The notes beneath the pieces were generated by a model. The model was given only the letters and a program-made list of their open reading frames with translations, ran no database searches and was not told the origin of the DNA. A stretch of 64,000 bases of DNA from Cardinalis cardinalis (Eukaryota; Chordata; Aves; Passeriformes; Cardinalidae), in contig JACDOX010000323.1 in the NCBI GenBank assembly GCA_014549065.1, positions 491,053-555,052 on the forward strand. Direction: 5' to 3'. Positions 12,930-25,197 of this stretch are shown piece by piece (within the stretch, counting starts at the first letter, position 1; each line of letters starts with the position of its first letter). The position numbers were made by a program, and so were the translations under genes.

Positions 12930-15887
12930 TGTCCCTGCAGATATGCTTGCAGCAAAAGGGACACTGTCCCCCTTGGAATTATCTCCAACACCTTTTAGGC
13001 CTCCATGTCCTATTCCCAACAGCAGCTGGCCTCACCCTGTGGGAGTGGCTGTAACCTTGCAAACATTTNGGACTCTGAGATGCCCAATAATCAGGGCCAT
13101 TGCATTGCCAGAGGCAGCAGCTGGACAGACAGCCTGTTTAGAGGAGATCTTTGCTCTTGCTGAGAGATGTCAGAGCTGGGAGCAGCACCATGCTTCTCTT
13201 CTCCTCCACACTGGGGACAAAACTGGCTTTGGCAGCAAGTCCTCTCTCAGTGTTTTCTGCAGATGCAGCGCCACATCCCCCCACAAACACAGGGAAAATG
13301 TGGAGTGGGTTCATCAGGAACAGGGAATTTGTGTCAGAGGAAAATGGTGCCNCTCAGAGACATTCCTCACTGGCTTTTCCAGCTCAGCCTGGGACAGGGA
13401 GTGCCACAGGACGAAAACACAGTGAGGGGCTGGACCATAACTATTTAAGGCAGAGAAAGAGTCATAATAGGGCAAATGAATGTAGAAAATGAAAGATTTC
13501 CCAACCAAGTCATAGGGATTTTGCACTTTGACTGGGCTCTCAGGCTTCAGTTTTAATTGTGCCTTTACTTGGGTACAAAAAGCAGCTTAGAGGGACAAAA
13601 TGAACAGGCAGAGCTCTGTGAGGCTTGGAACACTGAGCTAAAATGCTGACTGTTATCTTGGGCAGCTCACAAACAGCCCTTACGCAAGCTGGGAACTGCT
13701 CCAGCACTGCCAGCTCTGCTGCAGCTCCTGACCTTTTCCTGGACGTCAGATGGGAATGATTTTTAGTCTATCCTGTCTGGACTCAATTTGATCCCAAGCA
13801 GCAGGGCAAGGAAAGAAAAAAAGTTTATTCTCTACAAGCTTTACATACTGGATGCTTAAAATTTAACACTCGCCCCTTAGAGCTATATTCCCAGCCCAGA
13901 GCTGGTAAGAAGCAACATGTTTTTTGCTTTAATCCTTTCCAAAGACACATTCCATAAATTGTTAGCATCCTTGCCAACCACTCAGTCTCTTAGTGAGCCC
14001 ACATACCAGCTTTAAAGTAAGCTCTTCTAAAACCAATGCAACAGTCCTGTGGGTTAAGTTTATATTATTTCCAGATTCTTATAGCTGCAGGCTCCTTTTT
14101 AAAGTTGCAAATGATAAGTCATCTCTTTGTTGCCAGTACTTTTTTTTTCTTTTTAACTTTGTTTAAACTGTTCACTGATGCACTTAGTGAAAAACAGACT
14201 GTACTAGCTGTAACTTAGCAGTATATGCTGTAGCAACAGGAACACAGTCTGTATTCTGCAGCAGGAGTGGTGAAGAATCCCTGTTTGGACAATTCAGTCT
14301 ATTAATAACTCCAGTACAGATATCAGTGCTTAAAGTCAAGGGAAAAAAGCAACATATTGCACTGACACAGCACCTTTCATCCCAAAAGAGACCAGTTGCA
14401 CACTCCCAACAGCATGACCTGTCTAAAGAAGCTACCCTAAAAAAATAGAAGGGTGTAGGGGACTTCCTGACTTCATGCCAGTTAATCAGAGAGGGGAAAA
14501 TCAGTCATAATGCAGTCACTCCTCCTTCTGGCCCACTGGGGTGGGGTAAATTCCTGATTGCTGATGGTTTCTTGTGTCCCTGTCCTGACCAGCACTGAAA
14601 GCAGATCAGGGAGCCAGGCACCAAGCACCTTCAGAGCACTGCAGTCCTTGCTTTCTCTCTATTTCCTGACAGACTGGAGAAATTTATTGCCAAAATGACA
14701 CCACTCACAAATTAAATTTTACAGANATAATTGTGTGAAATTCTCCTCTTTTCGCTTTTTACTCCTTTGCTCAGTTTTTTCTTCCACTGAACACTCCACC
14801 AGTCCCACCAGGGCTCACCAAAATTCTGTCTGGAGCTGAGAAAGCATTTGCTTCTCCTCATAAGAGGAGTTAATTTTCTGCTCTATCTTCCACGTTTTAG
14901 CCATGGTTTTTGTTCTGAGAGCCTCATAATAAGTATTTTTTTCAGCTCCACATTTTAGCCATGGGTTTGAACACCAGGACTCTTCTCTAGCTTCTCTCAG
15001 GAATTTGGTGCCAGAAGCAGAAACAAAGAGGNGGAGGAAATGCAGAAAATTCCAGGGAATGATGCTACCCTGGGTCCTCAGACCTCATTCCATGGGGCCT
15101 CTTCCACTCCTGCTCACACCAGAGCTGCTTCTGGGTAATCAGAGGGAGCTCTTTGTTTACTTAGAGCAGAATCTGCTTTTAGCTCCCAACGGCACATGGC
15201 AGTGTGGAGATGTGCAGGGCTGCCCAGGGAAGGCTCTGAAATTGTTTTTAAACCACACATCCTGCAAACTCATCAGCCTCCAAGTTAACTTTGATAAACA
15301 ACTGGGAATTGGTACTGGGAGCTCCACTCAGGACTGGATTGGGGCTGGCTGGCTTTTTCTGTGAGTGTGCTACATTTATCAGTATGCTGTGTTTGACCCT
15401 TTTTATGGATCAGCTGGGAAAGCAAAGCTCCCATGCCTGCCTGTGAACTCACACTCTGGTTCTGCAAACGTTCATATAAACAACTTAATCCCACATACTT
15501 GACTGGTCTCCTAATTGAATATTTGCAAGGCTTTGACTTTAGTGTAAACTGACTTCACAGGAGAGCATGCAGCATTTTCTATGCTTTAAAAGCAAGACTG
15601 ACATTAAAATTAAAAAAAAATTAAATTTAAAAAAAAAAACAACCCAAAAACATGTCATCTGTGCCTTAATTCACCCTAAATTTACCTTTTGTCTTTCAAA
15701 AGAGGAGAAAAGGCAGGATGGACAACCAGAGTGAGGGTGAAAAAGCAGAGCTGACTAACAAGCATGCCCAGTTCCCCTTCATTTGCTCTGTTGAACTGTT
15801 GTGGNCAGTCTGAATGCTTGGAGGCCCCCCAGATATTCAGATATGCTGCATCTGCTTCTAAAATTCAGATCTCTAAGCAAGAAAATT
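12930..15887. other. Intergenic, no gene recognised
   Basis: Non-repetitive-looking sequence between the first solo LTR and the G/T tract. Overlapping short frames at 12.9-13.5 kb on both strands lack recognisable features. Confidence 0.6.
14895..14936 (+). repeat. Dispersed 42-bp direct repeat, copy 2
   Basis: This is the partner of 11995-12036. A further partial copy of its head (ATTTTAGCCATGGGTTT) follows within 60 bases, so the locus has a small local duplication as well. Confidence 0.8.
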
Positions 15888-16207
15888 CAGAGGGGTTTTT
15901 TGGTGGGGTTTTTTTTTTGGGAGGGGAGGTTGTGGGGGTTTTTAGTGGGTTTTTTGTTGTTGTTGTTATTGTCGTTGTTGTTGTTTTGCTTTGGGTTTTT
16001 GGGGGTTTTTGGGTTTGTTTGTTTGTTTTGGTTGTTGCTGTTGTTTGGGGTTTTTTTATTTGTTTGGGTTTTTTTTGGTTTTTGGGGGGGTTTTTTGTTG
16101 TTGTTTTGGGGGGTTTTGGGGGGTTTTTTGGTTTTTTTGTTTGGTTGGTTTTGTTTTTTGTTTTGTTTGGGGTTTTTTTTTTTGGTTGGTTTTGGGGTTT
16201 TTTTTTA
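15888..16207 (+). repeat. G/T-only low-complexity tract (about 320 bp)
   Basis: The plus strand is almost entirely G and T: runs of three to eight G alternate with longer T runs, including TTGTTGTTG stretches. It gives artificial frames rich in Phe, Gly, Val and Leu. Multiple GGG runs could allow G-quadruplex formation. No coding role is supported. Confidence 0.95.
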
Positions 16208-16908
16208 ACTCTGGTTCAGCTGCTTACCCTCTTGCAGAAAGCACAGATCCAGTGCACGGTTAATGTGAATGTAGTTAATTTATGATGTATTCATTAATAT
16301 GAATTCAGTTAATTTATTGGCATACACAGGAGCTCCTTCAGCTGCCTGGCACACCCTGGGGCAGCAGGGAAGCTGCACCATCATTTTGCAGGCAGAATGG
16401 AGTGAAGCCTTGGCTGCAAGGATGAGCTTCCTGCTGCCAGTGCCTGGAGCTGGGAGCTGGGACACCTTCAGGACAAGCCTTGGGCTGGGACACCTTTAGG
16501 ACAAGCCTTGGACCAGGACAAAGCTGTTTCCCTGTCGTTCCCCCTAAATGGTGTCTCTGACACTGCGTTTGGGGGACGTGCCTTGGCTACTCCCTGAGTT
16601 TTTACCTAAATTCTCACCATGTGATCAAAGTGCCTGGTTCCTAATTGCCAGAGCCACGTCCTGGGATCTCTGAGCCCGATTTAAACCCTGAGATCAGCCC
16701 CNGCTCTGCAGGAGCACAGGCACCCTCAGCCTTTCCCAGCACAGCNGCTCTGCCTGGATGGCACCAGGGTTCCAAGGGGAGCCTCTGGGCCACTGAGAGG
16801 GGGAAAAGGTGGTCCTGTACCTCATCTGCTGGGGCAAAGCAGGCTCAGCCCTTTGTCCAACCTCAGTAGGATGGTGCAGAAAACTCACCAGGGTTGGTGT
16901 AGAAAACT

Positions 16909-17294
16909 CGTGACAGCGTTCACAGGGGTCTCAGATTGAGGGAAGAGACGAGGATCTGACTCCATGTTGCAGAAGGCCTGATTTATTAGTTTATGATATA
17001 TATTATATTAAAACTATACTAAAAAAGTAGAAGAAAGGATTTCATCAGAAGGTTAGCTAAGAATAGAATAGGAAAGAATGATAACAAAGGTTTGTGACCC
17101 AGACTCTCTGTCCGAGCCAGCTGGGCTGTGATTGGCCATTAATNACAAACATCCAACATGGNCCAANCCCAGATGCACCTGTTGCATTCCCCAGCAGCAG
17201 NTAATCANTGTTTACATTTTGTTCCTGAGGCCTCTCAGCTTCTCAGGAGGAAAAATCCTAAGGAAAGGACTTTTCATAAAACATGTCTGCGACA
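16909..17294 (-). mobile_element. Solo LTR, family A, reverse orientation
   Basis: Reading the minus strand, it starts TGTCGCAGACATG and carries the CTTCTCAGGAGG-type head, the GGCCAATCACAGCCCAGC block and the tail with AATAAATCAGGCC. The 6-base flanks AAAACT at 16903-16908 and 17295-17300 are identical. The ends are slightly eroded (the minus-strand 3' end reads TCACG). No gag, pol or env remains. Confidence 0.88.
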
Positions 17295-17300
17295 AAAACT

Positions 17301-20300
17301 CTCTTCTCCAGTTGTCCAAGTGAACGAGGTAGAGATAAAATGAACATGAGATAAGAGATTAAACAGAGATGAACACGAGATTACAGATAAGATGGGGGTT
17401 TGTTTGCTTTCCCCTGCCTTTCAGGCTGTGGTTTCCCCCATCAGCCCCAGTTTCTCTGCTGGGTCAGGCACCCAGAGAAGCTTTTTGCTGCAAGAACCAT
17501 CCAAGTGGTTTTGTCCAAGGCCCTTATTTGCTTTGATGAGGATATGAAACAAATCTGGATGGGAGGGACAACCAAGCTGGTTCAGGATTGGACCCAACAG
17601 CTTTTGCCTCAAGTTCTGCTGGCAGCAATGAATAAATTCAGTGCCAGCCATTTTCTCCTGAGGCTGGAGAAGGAGAGGAAGCTTCCCTAGCTGATGGGAT
17701 GCTGTCCCACTGTTCAGCTGGCAAGAAGGCGAATTTTGGGACAGAAGGTCAGGAGAGGGAGTGTTCCCTGGACTGCAGCCTTGGTCCTGCTCTCTGTAAG
17801 GGCAGGAGCCAAGAGGACCCATGAGAGCACATGCTGGGAGTGAGAGGACACCAATTTGTTGACAGTTAACAAAGCTGATACTTGAGGGATGTGTCATAAC
17901 ATTCCAAGGAGCAGAACTACAATAATGGAANGTGTTTTCACTTGAGATAACGTTCCTTTTGGCTAATGGATGCACAGAGAAACAAAGCATGAGCCTTTAT
18001 GAGAGAGAGGGAGTTGGAAACTCACAGTTTTGAGCCCTGCAGCCACCCCACAGAGAAGGAGCAGGTGGTGAGACTCACCTGGACTCGCCTGCAGTTCCAT
18101 CCCAGACCTCCACACGTGTGGAGATTGACTGATTTGCAATCTTGTTTAATAATTTTAGCCTTAGAGACTCCCCAGGGACCAGCAGCCCTTCACTGTCTTG
18201 ACACTCCTCNCCCAATGCCAGCTCCAAGCACTCCTCCCCCACGACCTGTAAAGTCCACTGGTTTCTCTCATTGTTTTATTGTTGTCTTACCTAATACAAT
18301 TGCTTTGTGTAAATATAAATGCATTTGCNTTTAAAATGCACCATATGAGAGACCTGTACTTATTGGACCACACTGGTATAGTCAAACTATATAGGCTAAA
18401 GAATTTGGTTCCCCAATCATTATAAGAANTGGCTAATGAAGAAATAATAAGTGATCATGCTGAAGAAAAGGGACAGGTATAAGTCCTAGCAGCATTTAAG
18501 AAAAAATCATCAATTATTTTGACATGAGAAATGTGCTAATGAAATTCCCTGACAGCGCTGGTTGTGAGAAAATGTCAATACAGAGAAAACCTGGAATATC
18601 ACAAAGGAAGAACTGAAAGTCTTCTGGGACCACAGGAGAAGATAAAAGGACAGAATACAAAGTCATGCATTAAGGAGTAAAAAAAACCATAAAAACCTGC
18701 TATGTGCTAGAAACAAGTTATCCATGGAGAGAAGATAAAGGCTCACAACTAAACTCCACCAAGGCCCACTGCTGGCACAAACTCCCAGTGATATCCACAG
18801 AGTTTGGATAAGGCCCCTTTGTGCCTTCAGCTCCAGAGGTNCCAAAAGTGGATTTGGGGAATGTAAAACAGGGGAGAAATTCCCACAGCAGCACTGCTGT
18901 CCTTAGCTGGCACTCCTAGAGAGCCTCTTCCTCTGCCAGCTCCATAAACAGGACTGCTACAGGGGCAATGGTGATTTTTTTGCTTTTTCCATCCTGCACC
19001 ACCTCAGACTGGGTCCTCCTTACTTGCATGTCAGCTTCTCCCCAGTGCCACCACCTGAAATAAGAGTGCCAGGGCTATCAGGCCTTTCAGAGAGACAGAG
19101 CACAACAATATCACCAGTTACTGCTCTCTGCTCAGCTGGAGCTCTCAAATGTGCCCTAGATGGGGGGTTTGGCTTACTGAAGGACAGCAGGGGGAAAAAG
19201 TCTTTGTTAAGCATTGTTCTTCCTTCTGAGCTGTGTTTTTTGTCCCACAGTGCAACAGGTTTTCAACACCATGGGTGGAAATGTGAAGTCACAGCTTTGA
19301 GATGGCAGCACATCACATTCTGGGGACTGGAATTTGCTTTTGAGCTTGAGCTGTACAGGCATTAAAAGATTCCTATCTCTTGAGCTGTACAGGCATTAAA
19401 AGATTCATATCTCTTGACTGTGACACTTACATGCAAAATGAGTGTTCATTTTGCAAGATCTCATTAGGAAACACATCTGACATTCTAATGAAGGGCAACT
19501 TTCACTCAGTGCTCATGGAGGATTAGCAAGCTCCGGATCACTTTCCNCCTACACACCAAGCCAGAGCTGAACAGCAACAGCAGAAGTGTCAGTGNATTCC
19601 TGATTGAACCTGTCCTGATGGAATATTTTGGATTCCTGCTCCATCAGCTGGAGCCCTGAGCAGTTTTGCCGGACAGCACTCACCCAGCTCAGGCCTGTGA
19701 GCATCCAGCTACCAGCAGGCAGGACCAGCCTGATCACACACAGCAAACCAAAACACCCACCCTGGCATCCCCAGGAGTGTGCAGCAGCCACCTTTCAAAG
19801 CTGAGCTATTACAGGTGCACCAATTGATCTGGAATTCTGCAGCAGCCAGATGTCTAGAACTGCCTGAGCCACTGAATTGCCAAGAGAAACAATCAGCTGT
19901 TTGCAGAAAGCAACTGGGCTGGCAAGTCTACAACCTGCAGCAAAAGGAGTCGGAGTCCAAGCCATCCTTTTAATAAAACTGCTGATCATCATTATTTCCT
20001 GGCTACAGAGGGTGAAATAAATTGCTCATCAGCTTTTAAATTAAGTTATTAGTTAAATGTGGCTACAGCACACACACTACAAAGCCTGGAATAGCAGAAG
20101 TTGCTGCCACAGAGGAGTGCAGAGCAGTAGGTCTTTTGAAAGTAGAGTTTCATACAACTGTCCAAAAGAAACTGGGAGAAATCCAGGCTGTGTGTACCCC
20201 TGTAGAAGTAGCCAGTTACCATCCTGCCAGCTGAAGTTTAAAAAAAAACCACATAAACACAAAATAAACAAAAAAATTATCCAGGGATGCATTCCACCGG

Positions 20301-20768
20301 GGCTGGCCANCTCCTGAGCTGCATCTGAGCAGCCCAAATGTTCCCCTCCCAGCAGATCTGCNTTTACAGCCAGGAGCTGAACCCTCTCACCTTGCTGGGC
20401 ATGCAAGGCCAGAGCTGAGCAGGGCATTTCACACCCAGGAGCTCACTGGTGCTGCCCCTCTGCTCTGGGAGCTGATCAGTGCAGGGCAGCCAGCATTCAT
20501 CCCTTGGGGCAAGCACGTGGCAAGGTTTACAGCCCAAACACACCAAAAATGCTCTCCATTGTCCAGGGCTGGCCCAGCTCTGCAGCCAGGGAAGGGCTGA
20601 CACNGCCCATGGAGCCTGGATCAGCTCCTTCTCCTCTTGCTTGCTTTATCTTCCAAACACAGAACTCTGTTCCTGACCAAAGCAGACAACAGAAACCAAA
20701 CCAGAAGTGTGCTGCTTCTCCATGTCCTGTCCTCATTTCACTGCTTACAGCCTCTCACCCCACAAACC
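17301..20768. other. Intergenic, no gene recognised
   Basis: Between two reverse-oriented solo LTRs. A 189-codon minus frame (17990-17421) and other short frames show no known domain. It contains the 34-bp duplication at 19346. Confidence 0.6.
19346..19413 (+). repeat. 34-bp tandem duplication
   Basis: TTGAGCTGTACAGGCATTAA and the following 14 bases occur twice head to tail with one visible difference (CCTATC against CATATC). A short partial third start, TTGA, follows. Confidence 0.9.
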
Positions 20769-21155
20769 CTGTCAAAAACAGGGTGCCCCTGATGCAGGGC
20801 ATGACTGGCATCTGACTATTGATTCAGAATGCTGAACAACCACATTATGTTATATAATATTATACTGTATTTAAAAGATACTATACTATACTAAATTACA
20901 TGCTACAAAGAATACTGAAGAAAACTCGTGGCTGTCTCCAGACAGCCAGGACACAGCTTTGAGTGATTGGCCAAGGAAACAAAACAAGCTTTAGCAGAAT
21001 CTAACTGACAAATCACTTCAGGTAAACAATCTTCTTAACACATCCTACACGTGTAAAAACAACAGCAGCAGCAAGTAGAGATAAGAACTTTTTTTCTCTT
21101 CCTTCTCTTTGTGGTTCTCTAGGAAAAAACCCGGAGAGAGGGAATGTGAATGGCA
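20769..21155 (-). mobile_element. Solo LTR, family B, reverse orientation
   Basis: Reading the minus strand, it shares long blocks with the LTR in BPGM intron 2 (TTCTTATCTCTACTTGCTGC, AGATTGTTTACC, GTTTCCTTGGCCAATCA, and a tail of CCCTG...GGGGCACCCTGTTT). The limits are approximate. Flanks CAAACC (20763-20768) and CAAATC (21156-21161) match at five of six bases, suggesting a decayed target duplication. Confidence 0.72.
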
Positions 21156-21639
21156 CAAATCCCCACCTCCCAGTCTCCTTTCTTGTCCCCTCCTCACTCA
21201 GACTTGTGATGCTCCTATTGACAGGGAGCTTGCCCCACCTTTGAGTATCTGCTTCTGGGTTGCAGCCAAAAATGCCATGCTCTGGTCCAAAGGGGAAGCA
21301 CTGCTCATAAAAACCCTTCCCGTGAAGCAGGCATTAAAGCTGTCCCTCTGTGCCCTGGAGATGTTTTGCCACAGCAGTGTTTGCTGGACAAGGGACAAGT
21401 GACATCCTCGTGATAAGGACAAGAATCACAGCTGGAGAGGGAAGGAGTGAGCAGTGCTCCTGGTCTAAGAGGAAAGCACAACTGACTAAAGAAACAGGCT
21501 GAGGTTGAGGAGAACCAGCTTTAGATATTCTCCTTCCTTGTGCTCTGCTCTTCCCAGAGCCCATTTTTATATTCAGACAGATACTAAAGCAGTGTTGGCT
21601 GGCCCTGGACACTCTCAGGCAGCCCCTGCTGTCTCAGCA

Positions 21640-21772
21640 NNNNNNNNNNNNNNNNNNNNNNNNNNNNNNNNNNNNNNNNNNNNNNNNNNNNNNNNNNNNN
21701 NNNNNNNNNNNNNNNNNNNNNNNNNNNNNNNNNNNNNNNNNNNNNNNNNNNNNNNNNNNNNNNNNNNNNNNN
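21640..21772. other. Assembly gap (133 N)
   Basis: This is a run of N directly adjoining the TTTC microsatellite, most likely unresolved repeat sequence. Confidence 0.98.
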
Positions 21773-21851
<79 letters not shown>

Positions 21852-21918
21852 CTCTTACTCTTTCTTTCTTTCTCTTTCCCTCTTACTCTCTTTCTTTCTC
21901 GCTTTCTTTTTCTCCCCC
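21773..21918 (+). repeat. (TTTC)n microsatellite at an assembly gap
   Basis: About 75 bases of perfect TTTC repeat follow the N run, then an imperfect TC-rich stretch with TCTTACTC interruptions. The repeat probably extends into the gap, so its true length is unknown. Confidence 0.95.
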
Positions 21919-23683
21919 AAATCTGGCTTCAGGAATGGCTGATGAATGACTTTAACATTTCAAACAATCCATTTTGTCGGAGATCAAGCAAGAACCTGGA
22001 AGGTAAAGGATTGGGAGGGTTATTGATGATGACAGACAGATGGTTAGCAAGCAGGACTAATACCAAAGGTACCTCCAGCATCCTGGCCCCAGTGACCCAT
22101 GGAGCAGCATTTTCTGTGGCCATCAGCTCCATCAAGCAGAGGATCAGATATCAGGTATTATATCAGATATTTTGAGCAAAATACCTCAGAAAACAGCTGC
22201 AATACTCAGCATTCTTTGATCTTCCTATTGCCTCCCAATCTGCTTATTGCCACTTTAAATCAACTTCTCAGGGAGAGAGGAGACTTGTCCCAGAGCCCAT
22301 GTGTTACACAGACATTCTGAACATCTCTGGCCATTGAACACATTTGTTTTCTGAGAGGGAGCCCTGGGTGCTCCTGTAAATGATGGCTGAGGTAATCACN
22401 TTGCTGTCCACGTCAGACTNTCCATTGTCCCTCCACAGCAAAAANGCCTCTTCACTTCCCCTCTGCAGAGAAGTCCATGTGGCACTGCCTCCTGTCCAGA
22501 GGAAAGGGAATGTTCCCTATATATGTGCTCAGAAGTGACTCAGGAGCTTGCACAAGGCAAGGCACATGTCATAATTCCATGGGTAAAGCTTCTCTAGTCA
22601 GCAGCAGTGAAAAGGAAAAAACACCAGAAAGTTTTCACATAAAATGTTCAAGAAAAAATGTTTCCAGCTTGTCCAATCTTTTGGAAATGTTTGAACTATT
22701 TGAAACCTCTCTCAGCTTATGCACTCAAGGAGAAAACAGTAAGAAAAGACAAGGATTTGGACCAATTTGGGTCTATAACAGGACAAGGAATTTTTATAAG
22801 CTATTTTTTATCACAATATTTTTTCAAACTTCCCCCTCCCATCATTCTACACAAAGATGTGGAGAATCCACATTTTACTGCTGTCCCCTTTATAATTCTC
22901 TGACTTTGCTGCTTTGGTGCTTTTGGCAGAAGCCTCTACCCAGCTGTGGCTTGGATTTTAGGGAAATATCTCCATTTTGCATGGACTCACCTGCTGCTTT
23001 TCAGGACCTTGCACATCCCATAACTGCAAGGCTGAAGTTATTCTGTTTTGCAAAGAATCAGAGGGAAAGGACACAGGACAGGGGAGCCTGGCATGAGTCA
23101 GGCAGTGCTGTCATCAGTCCAGAGATTCTGACAGGGTTCCACAGCACAGAAAGGAGGAGGTGATACAAAATGATGGACAGAAAATTAAACCAAAAGGAAG
23201 AAGCAGAGATCCCCCCCAACCACTCCCTCACTGTTCCTCTGTAAACAAACAAACATGTTAACAAAGGAAGAGCAAAAAAAGTCAAAATGCACTTTGCAAC
23301 CAACTAAAGCCCTAAAAAGGAATAGAGACTATGAAAGCCAAGACACACAAGAATCTTGATAGAAAGAGAAGTGCTGGAAGTTAAAAAAGACAATGAAACA
23401 TAAGATGTCAGGGAGAACTCCATCAAGATTAGAAAATGTTTTTATTATACTTGGCATTAACAACTAACTGTGGCTAAGATGTAGAGGGAACATCCATAAC
23501 ACCCCCTTGTATGTTAATTTAACACCAAGAAAAATGCAATTCTCTAGGAACATGAGGCCTCCTTGCTGCCAGCTGCCTGCTGTGCCAGCCTGGCTTCTCC
23601 CACTCCTGGCTCTGCTCCTGGCCAAGAGCACTTCCAGAGGAGGGGNTGGGCTCTGCTGGGCCACCACCAGCCCTTGAGAAGGG
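21919..23683. other. Intergenic, with one 228-codon frame of unknown meaning
   Basis: The frame 22477-23163 (plus) is the longest outside repeats and BPGM that contains no N. Its translation is Cys/Ser/Phe-rich without a recognisable family, signal peptide or repeat, and no splice or promoter support is visible. I treat it as chance. Confidence 0.55.
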
Positions 23684-23689
23684 AGAAAC

Positions 23690-24182
23690 TTGAATTTGAG
23701 GCAACCCCGACGAGAGGAGAGATGATTGAATCTGACTCCATGTTCTTAGAAGGCTAATTTATTATTATATTATATTATATTATATTATATTATATTATAT
23801 TATATTATATTATATTATATTTATTATATCATATTATATTGTATTGTATTGTATTGTATTATATTGTATTATTATATTATGCTATACTAAAGAATAGAGA
23901 AAGGATACAGCCAGAAGGCTACAAAGAATGATAATGAAAACTCGTGACTCCTTCCAGCGTCCCGACACAGCCTGACTGTGATTGGTCATTAAGTTAAAAC
24001 AATTCACATTAACTAATCAAACAACCACCTCCTGGATAAACAATCTCCAACCACATTNCAAANCAGCAAAACAAAGGAGAAGCAAATGAGATAANATTGT
24101 TTTCCTTTTTCTCTGAGGCTTCTCAGCTTCCCAGGAGAAGAATCCTGGGCAAGGAGATTTTTCATAAAATATGACAGTAACA
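23690..24182 (-). mobile_element. Solo LTR, family A, reverse orientation, enlarged by an internal microsatellite
   Basis: Reading the minus strand, it begins TGTTACTGTCATATTTTATG and shows the family head (CTGGGAAGCTGAGAAGCC), the GACCAATCACAGTCAGGC block and a tail ending in AAATTCAA. Flanks AGAAAC (23684-23689 and 24183-24188) match exactly. At 493 bp it is about 100 bp longer than its relatives because the TATA region has grown into a pentanucleotide microsatellite (about 23755-23885). Confidence 0.88.
23755..23885 (+). repeat. (TTATA)n / (TTGTA)n pentanucleotide microsatellite within a solo LTR
   Basis: Perfect 5-base units TTATA run for about 65 bases, then shift to TTGTA and mixed units. 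The position corresponds to the TATA/poly(A) region of the family A LTRs, so it grew from LTR sequence. Confidence 0.93.
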
Positions 24183-24529
24183 AGAAACCAAAGTGCTTCA
24201 CTGGGGACACCACCCTGCTGCCAGGGCAGGGATGAAGCCACAGTTCCATTACACTCATGGAGATTTTCAGGGTCAGAAATGGCCCCTGTTGCCTCAGCAC
24301 GTGGTGTTCCCTTTGGTTTTTCCCCCCTGGCACCCAGAGTCCCTCGGCTGCTCCACAGGCACTGCCAGTGCTGTGAAGGAATGGCAAAATGGCAGTGGGA
24401 ATGGCAAAATGCTGTGCTGAGAGACCTCTGCTTGTGGCATTTTGGGGGAAATTCCCCCACTGAAAGGCTTGGCAAGCTTTGGAAGAGCCTGAGCAGGGAA
24501 ATGGTTCAAGCCCCAGCCCTGCAGGGATT

Positions 24530-24642
24530 TCGTGGGTGTGTAGATGTGGCACNTAGGGATGTGGTTTAGTNNTGGGCTTGGCAGTGTTGGATTTGATGGT
24601 TTTAAGAGGCTTTTCCAANTTCTCTGTAACAGCTCTGCCAAG
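24530..24642 (+). mobile_element. Short CR1 3'-end fragment
   Basis: The stretch with GATGTGGCACNTAGGGATGT, GGTTTAG, GGGCTTGGCAGTGTTGGATT and TTTTAAGAGGCTTTTCCAA follows the last ~110 bases of one CR1 subfamily. It is a short 5'-truncated copy. Confidence 0.7.
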
Positions 24643-25107
24643 CAGGAATATCACAGCTTTGTTTGACTGCTCTCCTGAGGCACAGAGTGTAACCAGGAAA
24701 CTGAAGAACCTCTCTTCCCTATGCAAAGGGACTTTCTCTCCTTTTTTCCAGCTTCTCAAAAAGATGCAGAGAATGGGCTGACAAAGTCATGGTATGGAAT
24801 CTCAGTCATGCATGGAATCTCAGTCACCAGCCCAGAACTTTGTCCATCCTGGGCATTGCTGAGGGAAACACCCCTGAACAAAGCATCAGCAGCCATTACT
24901 GCTGCATTTCCTCCTGGTAAAGCAAATTTCTTGCTGGGGCACTGGTTGATGCAGAACATACTAAAAAGAAGAGGGTTTTGCTTGCAGTGTTTCCCTTACT
25001 AGGAAAAGCTTTGAACACTTTTCATGTCAGGGCTCAGCAGGCAAATCCTGGAGCAGGTAAATGATGAATAACTGGTGTTCTCAACCCTCCCTTTTCCTCC
25101 CTCTTCC

Positions 25108-25197
25108 CAGGCTGAGGAACACTTTTTGTAGGATGAGGAATACTTTTTGTAGGATGAGGAATACTTTTTGTAGGATGAGGAATACATTTTGTAGGAT
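25108..25197 (+). repeat. 21-bp minisatellite, about four copies
   Basis: The unit AGGATGAGGAATACTTTTTG plus T repeats head to tail, with small changes in the first (GAACAC) and last (ATACAT) copies. Read on the minus strand it gives a repeating SSYKKY-like peptide, which is a by-product of the 21-bp period. There are no spacers, so it is not a CRISPR-like array. Confidence 0.92.

Noticed and set aside
15764..16285. 173-codon Phe/Gly/Val-rich frame resembling a membrane protein
   Set aside because: It is a direct product of the G/T-only tract; the hydrophobicity follows from T-rich codons.
17400..17990. Possible retroviral gene remnant next to a solo LTR
   Set aside because: The frames show no gag, pol or env motif, and the LTR has matching target duplications at both of its own ends, so nothing internal is attached.
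21505..21942. 145-codon frame spanning the N gap
   Set aside because: It crosses 133 unknown bases and continues as a TTTC repeat.
24013..24759. 248-codon minus frame
   Set aside because: It runs through a CR1 tail and a solo LTR, contains several Ns read as open, and has no recognisable domain.
25108..25197. CRISPR-like array
   Set aside because: The repeats are contiguous without spacers and lie in vertebrate DNA, so it is a minisatellite.
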